Shown here piece by piece: positions 6,583 to 13,077 of a stretch of 13,346 nucleotides of DNA. A program made the translations under genes and the position numbers. Source of the stretch: Ruminococcus sp. UBA3286. GTDB taxonomy: Bacteria; Bacillota; Clostridia; Oscillospirales; Ruminococcaceae. The stretch spans positions 837 through 14,182 of the forward strand of contig DETO01000071.1 of NCBI GenBank assembly GCA_002362135.1, given 5' to 3'. The notes under the pieces are model-generated. The model did no database searches, was not told where the DNA came from, and saw only the letters and a program-made list of their open reading frames with translations. Every line of letters starts with the position of its first letter. The first letter of the stretch is position 1.

Positions 6583-6800
6583 TTCTAAAGCGCTTGTTTT
6601 TTCACAAGCTTACGATCGAGAAAGAAAAACAAATGGCAGGGGAGCGCCTGACATTTTTAGACCAATGCGATGGGAACTCGTGTTTCGAGGTGAGAGGTGA
6701 AAATAAATTCACGACCGACTATACCCGCTGATGCAAAATATCCGCTGATGTTGACGTTTTGCAATAGAGGGGAGTATATCTGAAACAGGGAGTTGTGTTT
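6583..6800 (+). promoter_or_regulatory. Structured 5' leader of the thi operon, candidate thiamin-responsive riboswitch (divergent)
   Basis: Between promoter and thiW lies a gene-free leader with several possible helices: GCTTGT/ACAAGC (6592-6597, 6604-6609), CTCG/CGAG (6677-6680, 6686-6689), GTGAA/TTCAC (6697-6701, 6708-6712) and a long imperfect hairpin over 6720-6778. Pieces reminiscent of a TPP riboswitch occur in order: GGGGAGCG (6639-6646), TGAGA (6691-6695) followed by a short hairpin and GACC, CTGAT (6728-6732), and AGGGGAGT near 6768-6775. The canonical CTGATCTGG and CCAGCG segments that bind the pyrophosphate are absent. It may be a divergent TPP element or another RNA. No terminator with a U run is seen before thiW, so translational control is more likely than attenuation. 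Confidence 0.45.
6720..6778 (+). repeat. Long imperfect hairpin before thiW, carrying copy 2 of the 21-bp repeat
   Basis: TATACCC (6720-6726) pairs with GG-A-GTATA (6771-6778) with one bulged A. A mostly pairable 6x6 segment follows, then GCAAAA (6733-6738) with TTTTGC (6757-6762) around an 18-nt loop. CCGCTGATG occurs twice (6725-6733 and 6742-6750). The 3' arm, 6758-6778, is the repeat copy matching 119-139. The helix ends 8 nt before the Shine-Dalgarno AGGGAG of thiW. Confidence 0.6.
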
Positions 6801-7550
6801 ATGAAGAGATCGCCAAAAATTTTCCGCCTTATCGTTATGGCAATGATGATCGCTTTAGGCGTAGTGGTATCGCCGATATTGCGCGTTGAGGGAATGTGTC
6901 CTATGGCTCATTTCATCAATGTCGTATGCGCCGTGCTTTTAGGGCCGTGGGAAGCTCTGATATGCGCCGTACTTATCGGAATAATCAGAATGCTTACGAT
7001 GGGGATTCCTCCGCTTGCATTGACGGGCGCGGTATTTGGAGCGTTCTTTTCGGGACTGCTTTATCGCCTTTCAAAGGGAAAACTTCTTGCGGCAGTTCTT
7101 GGTGAAGTGTTCGGAACGGGAATCGTCGGAGCGATCGTATCATATCCCGTAATGACGTTCCTTTGGGGAAAAGAAGGACTTTCGTGGCTTTTTTACGTGC
7201 CTTCGTTCATATGCGGAACGCTTATCGGCGGAACTGTCGCTTTTGCATTCCTCACAAAGCTTGCAGGCAGCGGATTGCTGGAAAGATTTCAGAATCAGCT
7301 TGGTTCGGAATCATATGTGACCGCCTCCGGAATTTTGGAAAGCAGTATTTCCGTGGCGGCTATTGGTGTGATAAGCTATGTTGTTGTCGGAATTATTTCA
7401 AGCGTATGCAAGCTTGAATCGGCAGTTTTCATCTATATAGCACGAGGAGCTCTGATAGTTTTCATCGCAGCGGCTGTAATTTATTATTGTGTAAACCGCA
7501 TAAAGGCAGGCAAAAACAAAAATGGAAAAAGATCTGAAAACAGCCTTTGA
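6801..7550 (+). CDS. thiW: ThiW family ECF transporter substrate-binding (S) component, thiazole uptake
   Basis: A 249-aa polytopic membrane protein with the ThiW sequence pattern: RVEGMCPMAHFINV near the N-terminus, LLGPWEALICAVLIGIIRML, and a Gly-rich region around 95-150. ThiW proteins are S components thought to bind the thiazole precursor (hydroxyethylthiazole) and use a shared ECF energizing module encoded elsewhere; none is in this window. I choose ATG 6801 over the in-frame GTG at 6795, because AGGGAG (6787-6792) is 8 nt from the ATG but only 2 nt from the GTG. The first 165 or so residues resemble the usual S component; about 80 more with two further hydrophobic segments form a C-terminal extension. 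It is first in the thi operon and overlaps thiM by 29 nt. Confidence 0.88.
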   Translation: MKRSPKIFRLIVMAMMIALGVVVSPILRVEGMCPMAHFINVVCAVLLGPWEALICAVLIGIIRMLTMGIPPLALTGAVFGAFFSGLLYRLSKGKLLAAVLGEVFGTGIVGAIVSYPVMTFLWGKEGLSWLFYVPSFICGTLIGGTVAFAFLTKLAGSGLLERFQNQLGSESYVTASGILESSISVAAIGVISYVVVGIISSVCKLESAVFIYIARGALIVFIAAAVIYYCVNRIKAGKNKNGKRSENSL

Positions 7551-8334
7551 GTCTGCAATAAACGGCGGAAAGCTGATACATTGCATTACTAATCCGATCT
7601 CTATCAATCAATGTGCTAACGGCATACTTGCTCTTGGCAGCAAGCCGATAATGGTAGAACACCCAAAAGAAGCGGCTGCAATAACCGAGACTGCCGCATC
7701 TCTTTTGTTGAATCTCGGAAATATCACCGATGTAAGAATAAAATCAATGCAGATATCAGCAAAAACCGCATATAAAAAGCAGATACCCGTAGTTCTCGAC
7801 GCCGTGGGAACTGCCTGTTCTGAACTTCGCCGAAAGTTTGCATTAAAGCTTATGCGCAAATACACCCCCTCGGTTATAAAGGGGAATTATTCCGAAATAT
7901 ATGCGCTTTATCGTAAAACGTATAAGAGCAGAGGCGTTGACGCGGACGATTCGCTGAATGAAAATGCTGTCGCGAAAGCTGCTGCGGAATTGGCTGAAAA
8001 TTTTTCATGCGTAGTTCTCGCAAGCGGAAAAAAAGATATAGTTACGGACGGCAAGCGAGGTCTGTATATTCAAAACGGATCGGAAATGCTTTCACGCATT
8101 ACCGGGACGGGCTGTCTGCTTGGCGCAGTGACGGCTGTAATGCTTACCGGCGGCGATTCGTTCTGCGGAGCGGTTGCCGCCTGCGGGATAATGGGTATAT
8201 CCGGCGAAATGGCGGAAAAATCAGACGGAAACGGAAGCTTTTTAGTTGGATTGATGGACGCGCTCTCCAATATTGATGCAGAGATTTTTAGTGAAAGATT
8301 GAGAATGGAGGAGATAAAATGGACAGATCGGTAA
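7522..8334 (+). CDS. thiM: Hydroxyethylthiazole kinase
   Basis: A 270-aa cytoplasmic salvage enzyme that phosphorylates 4-methyl-5-(2-hydroxyethyl)thiazole with ATP to give the thiazole phosphate used by ThiE. Family features: HCITNPISINQCAN (20-33), the MVEHPKE segment (44-50), VVLDAVGTAC (90-99), VIKGNYSE (118-125), and the ribokinase-like anion-hole and catalytic region ITGTGC with Cys198, followed by LLGAVTAV. Length is normal. The ATG lies 29 nt inside the end of thiW with only a weak AGG upstream, so translation is likely coupled to thiW. It follows the putative thiazole importer, matching its substrate. Confidence 0.95.
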   Translation: MEKDLKTAFESAINGGKLIHCITNPISINQCANGILALGSKPIMVEHPKEAAAITETAASLLLNLGNITDVRIKSMQISAKTAYKKQIPVVLDAVGTACSELRRKFALKLMRKYTPSVIKGNYSEIYALYRKTYKSRGVDADDSLNENAVAKAAAELAENFSCVVLASGKKDIVTDGKRGLYIQNGSEMLSRITGTGCLLGAVTAVMLTGGDSFCGAVAACGIMGISGEMAEKSDGNGSFLVGLMDALSNIDAEIFSERLRMEEIKWTDR

Positions 8335-8954
8335 TGAAATTGTATCTGGTTACGGACAGTACAGGGCTTGCGGAAGAAGATTTTCTGAGAAAAACCGAAG
8401 AGGCTTTAAAGGGCGGCGTAACGCTTTTGCAGCTTCGTGAAAAGGAAAAAAGCACAAGGGAGTACATTGCGCTTGCAGAAAAGGTACACGCTATTTCAAA
8501 AAAGTATAATGTGCCGCTGCTTATTGATGACAGAATAGATGTGGCGCTTGCCGTAGGAGCGGAGGGCGTTCATCTCGGTCAGTCGGATATGCCTATAGAC
8601 ATTGCACGAAAGCTCATGGGTGACGGATATATCATAGGAGCAACTACCAAAACAGTTCCGCAGGCATTGGAAGCCTACGAAAACGGCGCGGATTATCTTG
8701 GGGTCGGCGCTATCTATCCCACTACGACAAAAGTTAAAACAGTACTTACATCGGTTGAAACTCTTCAGGCTATCTGTAAAGCTGTTCCGATACCCGTAAA
8801 CGCTATCGGCGGTCTTAACAAGGATAATATAAATGTTCTGAAAAATACGGATATAGCAGGAATTTGTGTTGTTTCCGCCATTATGAAAGCAGATGATACG
8901 AAAAAGGCTACAGAAGCGCTTCTTCATGCAGAGGAAGAGATTCTGAAAATTTAA
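8319..8954 (+). CDS. thiE: Thiamin-phosphate synthase
   Basis: A 211-aa TIM-barrel enzyme that condenses HMP pyrophosphate with thiazole phosphate into thiamin monophosphate, releasing pyrophosphate. Family motifs run in order: YLVTD (9-13), LLQLREK (36-42), LLIDDR, GVHLGQSDMP, IGATTKT, YLGVGAIYPTTTKV and NAIGGL. Length and all key motifs are normal. The start at 8319 has GGAGGAG just upstream and overlaps thiM by 16 nt; an in-frame ATG at codon 6 is possible but lacks a good RBS. Together with ThiM and ThiD it completes salvage from the two precursors. Confidence 0.95.
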   Translation: MDRSVMKLYLVTDSTGLAEEDFLRKTEEALKGGVTLLQLREKEKSTREYIALAEKVHAISKKYNVPLLIDDRIDVALAVGAEGVHLGQSDMPIDIARKLMGDGYIIGATTKTVPQALEAYENGADYLGVGAIYPTTTKVKTVLTSVETLQAICKAVPIPVNAIGGLNKDNINVLKNTDIAGICVVSAIMKADDTKKATEALLHAEEEILKI

Positions 8955-9024
8955 CTCATTAAATAATAATGCGGTATATCGGGGACACCACTTTATGCCG
9001 TGATTAAAACTTGCTGATAATTGT

Positions 9025-9052
9025 GAATCCGAAAATAGGATTCCATAGGAGG
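9025..9052 (+). promoter_or_regulatory. Hairpin and RBS before thiD (possible switch)
   Basis: In the 105-bp thiE-thiD gap, GAATCC (9025-9030) pairs with GGATTC (9038-9043) over a 7-nt loop, three bases before AGGAGG (9047-9052). The same GAATCC could instead pair with GGATTT (9051-9056), which overlaps the end of AGGAGG. It may tune thiD translation or mark an mRNA processing site; it lacks a U run and is not a terminator. Confidence 0.4.
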
Positions 9053-9059
9053 ATTTAAA

Positions 9060-9878
9060 ATGAAACTTAAAACAGCAATGACCGTTGCAGGAAGCGATTG
9101 CAGCGGAGGTGCCGGTATTCAAGCTGACCTCAAAACCATGACCATGAATGGCGTTTATGCTATGAGTGCGATAACTGCGCTGACTGCGCAGAATACTACC
9201 GGCGTCAGAAGTATTTCAGAAGTTACACCTAACTTTCTTAGCGATCAGCTCGATATGATATTCGAGGATATTGTTCCCGACGCCGTGAAAATAGGCATGG
9301 TAGCTTCGGGAGCGCTTATTTCCGTAATTGCGGAGAAGCTTATTAAATACGGCGCAAAAAATATTGTTGTCGATCCCGTAATGGTCTCCACAAGCGGTTC
9401 GGCGCTTATTAAAACGGAAGCAACCGCGATACTTGCGGAAAAGCTTTTACCTATATCATCATTGGCTACTCCAAATATTCCCGAAGCTGAAATATTGTCG
9501 GGAATGAGCATAAGCAATGAGAACGATATGGAAAATGCGGCAAAGAAGATAGGCGAAACTTACGGATGCAGCGTTCTTGTAAAAGGCGGTCATAACATAA
9601 ACGACGCTAATGATCTTCTATGGGCGAATGGTAAATTCACATGGTTTGAAGGAAAGAGAATTGACAATCCAAATACTCACGGAACAGGCTGCACATTGTC
9701 GAGTGCCATTGCCGCCAATCTTGCGAAAGGATTTCCAATGGAAGAATCTGTCAGAAGAGCCAAGGAATATATTTCAGCCGCGCTTTCGGCAATGCTCAAT
9801 CTCGGCAGCGGTTCAGGCCCGATGAATCATGCCTTTGCTTTGCAGGGAGAATTTGCAAAGGAGGCAGATCATGACTGA
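9060..9878 (+). CDS. thiD: Hydroxymethylpyrimidine / phosphomethylpyrimidine kinase
   Basis: A 272-aa ribokinase-fold enzyme that phosphorylates 4-amino-5-hydroxymethyl-2-methylpyrimidine twice, giving the HMP pyrophosphate used by ThiE. Signature segments: AGSDCSGGAGIQADLKT (10-26), which forms the pyrimidine pocket, ALTAQNTTGV, VKIGMV, VVDPVMVSTSG, LATPNIPEAE, VLVKGGH, and the catalytic NTHGTGCTLSSAIA with its Cys. Length is normal for a stand-alone ThiD with no ThiE fusion. AGGAGG lies 7 nt before the ATG. The only sizeable gap in the operon (105 bp) precedes it. Its stop overlaps the cytX start by 8 nt, coupling the kinase to the presumed HMP importer. Confidence 0.95.
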   Translation: MKLKTAMTVAGSDCSGGAGIQADLKTMTMNGVYAMSAITALTAQNTTGVRSISEVTPNFLSDQLDMIFEDIVPDAVKIGMVASGALISVIAEKLIKYGAKNIVVDPVMVSTSGSALIKTEATAILAEKLLPISSLATPNIPEAEILSGMSISNENDMENAAKKIGETYGCSVLVKGGHNINDANDLLWANGKFTWFEGKRIDNPNTHGTGCTLSSAIAANLAKGFPMEESVRRAKEYISAALSAMLNLGSGSGPMNHAFALQGEFAKEADHD

Positions 9879-11067
9879 ACGCAGAACATCGCTTTTTGAG
9901 AATGGACTGATATGGTTTGGCGCAGCTGTTTCTCTTGCGGAAATACTTACAGGTACATATCTTGCGCCTCTCGGATTTGGAAAAGGTGCGGCAGCTATAC
10001 TGCTGGGGCATATTATAGGCTGCGGACTTCTTTTCCTTGCAGGTGTTATCGGCGGAAAAACGCGAAAAAGCGCAATGGAAACGTCAAAAATGAGTTTTGG
10101 AAAAATAGGGGGAATGTTTTTTTCTCTGCTGAACATTCTCCAGCTTTTCGGCTGGACGTCGATAATGATATACGACGGAGCAATTGCCGCCGACGGAATA
10201 TGGTCTGTCGGAAAAACTATCTGGTGCATTATTATCGGCTTGCTGATAATCGTATGGATAGCCGTCGGAATTAAAAATCTCGAAAAGCTGAATATTATTG
10301 CGATGTCTGCGCTGTTCATCCTGACCATAATCATGAGCGTTGTGATATTCGGAAGCAGCGGGGCAGGCAGCGAGATTTTTGAAACGATGTCATTCGGAGC
10401 AGCTGTGGAACTTTCCATTGCAATGCCGCTTTCATGGCTGCCGCTTATTAGTGATTATACGCGCGAAGCGAAAGCGCCGGTCAAGGCTTCCGCAGTCAGC
10501 GCGGCGGTATATGGCATTATAAGCTGCTGGATGTATTTTATTGGCATGGGTGCGGCAATTTTTACAGGAGAATATGATATTGCAGCTATTGTGCTGAAAA
10601 CGGGTATCGGAGTAGTCGGACTGATAATCGTAGTATTCTCGACAGTAACGACGACTTTCCTCGACGCTTATTCCGCAGGAGTTTCATCGGAATCGGTATT
10701 TTCAAAGATCAACGGCAAATGGATAGCGATAGGGGCAGCCGCGCTCGGAACTGTGGGAGCGATAATATTTCCTATGGATAATATCACTGATTTCCTATAT
10801 CTTATCGGCTCGGTATTCGCGCCGATGATCGCCATACAGATAGCCGATTTCTTCTTTAATAAAAAGAATTCTGAAGAATGCAGCTTTGACTGGAAAAATC
10901 TGGTCATATGGACAGTTGGATTTATACTTTATCGTCTGCTTATGAGAGTGGATATACCTGTTGGAAATACGCTTCCGGATATGGTTATCACTATCATACT
11001 TGTTTTGGCCACAAAAGGTTTTTTTAATCCTGTTTCGGCAAAGAAAATTGAGAACATTCCCGAATAA
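9871..11067 (+). CDS. cytX: CytX-type NCS1 permease, putative hydroxymethylpyrimidine transporter
   Basis: A 398-aa integral membrane protein of the nucleobase:cation symporter-1 family with about 12 hydrophobic segments. CytX-like features include FENGLIWFGAAVSLAEILTG at the N-terminus, GFGKGAAAILLGHIIGCGLLFL, MPLSWLPLISDYTREAK in the middle, and TTTFLDAYSAGVSSESV. CytX members linked to thi genes are predicted to import HMP; substrate is inferred from context. I use ATG 9871 (MTERRTS) rather than an upstream ATG at 9829 inside thiD, because AAAGGAGG (9857-9864) precedes it at normal spacing and homologs begin here. It is the last gene of the operon, before a strong terminator. Confidence 0.92.
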   Translation: MTERRTSLFENGLIWFGAAVSLAEILTGTYLAPLGFGKGAAAILLGHIIGCGLLFLAGVIGGKTRKSAMETSKMSFGKIGGMFFSLLNILQLFGWTSIMIYDGAIAADGIWSVGKTIWCIIIGLLIIVWIAVGIKNLEKLNIIAMSALFILTIIMSVVIFGSSGAGSEIFETMSFGAAVELSIAMPLSWLPLISDYTREAKAPVKASAVSAAVYGIISCWMYFIGMGAAIFTGEYDIAAIVLKTGIGVVGLIIVVFSTVTTTFLDAYSAGVSSESVFSKINGKWIAIGAAALGTVGAIIFPMDNITDFLYLIGSVFAPMIAIQIADFFFNKKNSEECSFDWKNLVIWTVGFILYRLLMRVDIPVGNTLPDMVITIILVLATKGFFNPVSAKKIENIPE

Positions 11068-11108
11068 AAAAATACTCCGCATTCAAATACAGAATGCGGA
11101 GTATTTTT
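11068..11108. terminator. Bidirectional terminator between cytX and the glycerophosphotransferase gene
   Basis: A perfect 17-bp inverted repeat: AAAAATACTCCGCATTC (11068-11084), a 7-nt loop, and GAATGCGGAGTATTTTT (11092-11108). A and T tracts at the ends give a U run in both directions. It starts right after the cytX stop, and its other arm overlaps the stop codon (11107-11109) of the convergent gene, so the two units share it. Confidence 0.93.
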
Positions 11109-12999
11109 ATTTAAGAAATATTTCATCAATAACTCTGTCGGTAGATTTGCCGTCCGTGTGGGTGAAATTCTTTTTTACGAAGCCGTCAACTTTATAAAAA
11201 TCATAATCCTGCTCTCTCATCGCGTCAAGCAATTCGTCAAAATCCTGCACGATCTTTCCAGGAACTGTATCTTCATATGATTCGTAGAATCCACGCGAAT
11301 ACTCATATGAATATCTGTCGAAAGCATAGAAAAGCATAGGACGGTTAAGAAGCGACATTTCATAGATAACGGAGGAATAATCCGTTATTAGAACGTCGGA
11401 AATAAATAGAATATCGTTTATTTCTCTGTAATCGCCGGCGTCGAAAATCCTGTCCTTATATTTTTCTGGAATGTCGATGCGGTTTTTCACAAATGGATGC
11501 ATCTTGACAATAAGTGCGGAATTTTCTTTTTCAAGGAATCGTCCCCATTCGTCAAGATCAATCATTCCGAACGGGAAATAGGCGTCGTTTGCGTTAGTAC
11601 CTCTGAATGTAGGCGCATAAAGATAAACTTTATTCCGATTTTTGCAGCCTTTGAATTCTTCAAACATTCTTTGGGTAACGGATTCTTTGTATTGATCGCT
11701 GAAAAAAAGATCGGTACGGGGAATTCCCGTATTATAGAATTTGTTTTCGGAAATACAGAAAGCCTCGGCATTATGTCTTGCCGAAAGTTCGGAACTTACG
11801 ATAACATGAGTATAACATTTGTGAGTCAGCGAATTAAAATGCGGTGCGTCGCTGTTTCCGACGCGTTCGAAACCGACAGTTTTAAAAGCTCCGCAGGCGT
11901 GCCATACCTGCACGACTTTTACGCGGCTGTCATAAGTAAAATCATATATGATCGGGTAATAATCATCGAGAACAATAACATCCGACGTGGCAAGATAATA
12001 GACGAATCGAAGCATTTTGTAAAACGATCTGTTTGTTTTTATGCTTGATTTGAAATCAAAACGAAATTTGAATTTTTCATCGAGTCCGCGTTCGATCATT
12101 CTGTCGTAGATGAATTTTTCGTTGCCGCCGATCTCCGCACGGGAAGCCGAGCAGAAAAGCACAATATTTCCCTCATGTTTTGCGAATTTCTTGAATGTTT
12201 TATGCGCTTTTTTTACCGTCCACAATTTCATGTCGGCAATGAATTTATAGCAATTCTCCACGAATTTCTGCTTTGCAAGACGCAGTTTATTTAACCTCAT
12301 CTTGCTGTTGATGAAGAGAACGCCATAATTTTCAAGGGGCATATAATTGACGTTCAGATAAAAATGCGTATCGTCCAGATCCTCACAGGCATATATATGC
12401 ATCCATGAATTTTTTGTCTTATTTACCTTGAAATTCCACGGATTATCAGCAGTTTCAGTACAAATTCGTGCCGTACTGCCACAAATGTATGACGGGTATT
12501 CCGACGTTATCATCTTTTTGCTTTTCATAAAGCCCTTATCGTCGTATGAAGCGCAGTAAAGCTGATCGCCGAATTTAACATATGTGCTGCCGCGGCTTTG
12601 CTTATGAGTTATCTCGCTGCGATGTCCATTGTATTCTTCAAAAAGAACAAAATCATACATTCCCGTCTGAATCGGTTTTTCATTATTTGAGCATAAAATA
12701 TTAAGCGTAACGGTGAATTTTCCGTCGCTGTCAATATCGACATGATCGGGATAAAAGCAAAGATCGCGGTGCATAGTCACAAAGCGGAAACCATAACTGA
12801 TATTCGGTTCGGCATTGCGGATCTCGCCGCGGATAGTCAGAATGATCCGCTTATATTCAATGCCTGTTATAACCGCAAAAGGCGCACCTTTTTTTTGTCG
12901 CTTTTCAATTGCGGCGCAGCGTTTTTCCTTCATAATCTGAAGTTTTTCCAGCCATGTAGCCTGATCGGGCGAATAAATTACATTATCGTTTAAATCCAT
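11107..12999 (-). CDS. CDP-glycerol glycerophosphotransferase family protein (TagB/TagF-like)
   Basis: A 630-aa protein with a C-terminal CDP-glycerol:glycerophosphate glycerophosphotransferase domain (about 278-627). Its motifs are VWHACGAFK (365-373), YAPTFRGT (461-468), VKMHPF (498-503), which holds the conserved His, and LITDYSSVIYEMSLLNRPMLFY (537-558). Such enzymes transfer glycerol phosphate (some family members ribitol phosphate) from a CDP precursor to a lipid- or glycan-linked acceptor in teichoic-acid-like or capsular polymers, at the inner face of the membrane. The first 270 residues are not recognised: charged and beta-rich, with no TM or signal peptide. AGGAG lies 9 nt before the ATG. 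It follows another member of the same family by 59 bp, so they are probably co-transcribed. Which polymer is made cannot be told. Confidence 0.88.
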   Translation of the reverse strand: MDLNDNVIYSPDQATWLEKLQIMKEKRCAAIEKRQKKGAPFAVITGIEYKRIILTIRGEIRNAEPNISYGFRFVTMHRDLCFYPDHVDIDSDGKFTVTLNILCSNNEKPIQTGMYDFVLFEEYNGHRSEITHKQSRGSTYVKFGDQLYCASYDDKGFMKSKKMITSEYPSYICGSTARICTETADNPWNFKVNKTKNSWMHIYACEDLDDTHFYLNVNYMPLENYGVLFINSKMRLNKLRLAKQKFVENCYKFIADMKLWTVKKAHKTFKKFAKHEGNIVLFCSASRAEIGGNEKFIYDRMIERGLDEKFKFRFDFKSSIKTNRSFYKMLRFVYYLATSDVIVLDDYYPIIYDFTYDSRVKVVQVWHACGAFKTVGFERVGNSDAPHFNSLTHKCYTHVIVSSELSARHNAEAFCISENKFYNTGIPRTDLFFSDQYKESVTQRMFEEFKGCKNRNKVYLYAPTFRGTNANDAYFPFGMIDLDEWGRFLEKENSALIVKMHPFVKNRIDIPEKYKDRIFDAGDYREINDILFISDVLITDYSSVIYEMSLLNRPMLFYAFDRYSYEYSRGFYESYEDTVPGKIVQDFDELLDAMREQDYDFYKVDGFVKKNFTHTDGKSTDRVIDEIFLK

Positions 13000-13050
13000 A
13001 AATTCAACTCCTGATGAAAAAATCCGAAATACAGAATATGTTTTTCGGCG

Positions 13051-13077
13051 ATATTGCTTTAGTTGTTAAAGCAATAT
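13051..13077 (-). repeat. Perfect 10-bp hairpin overlapping the stop of the partial gene
   Basis: ATATTGCTTT (13051-13060) and AAAGCAATAT (13068-13077) surround a 7-nt loop and include the TAA stop (13059-13061) of the upstream gene. On the minus strand it is followed by CGCCGAAAA, not a T run, so it is at best a weak terminator. It could be an RNA processing or stabilising stem between two co-transcribed genes. Confidence 0.5.

Noticed and set aside
6639..6775. Manganese (yybP-ykoY), lysine, guanidine (ykkC) or SAM riboswitch because of GGGGAGTA or GAGAGG strings
   Set aside because: Only short fragments match; the rest of each consensus and the gene context are missing.
6795..6800. GTG 6795 as the thiW start
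   Set aside because: It leaves only 2 nt after the AGGGAG ribosome binding site; the ATG two codons later has normal spacing.
8496..9122. 208-codon ORF antisense to thiE
   Set aside because: Thiamin-phosphate synthase motifs on the plus strand are complete, and the antisense product is rich in Cys, Phe, Asn and Ser with no recognisable domain.
9813..10418. 201-codon ORF antisense to cytX
   Set aside because: It mirrors the codon pattern of a membrane protein on the opposite strand (Ile/Pro/Ser-rich) and has no good RBS; cytX is well supported.
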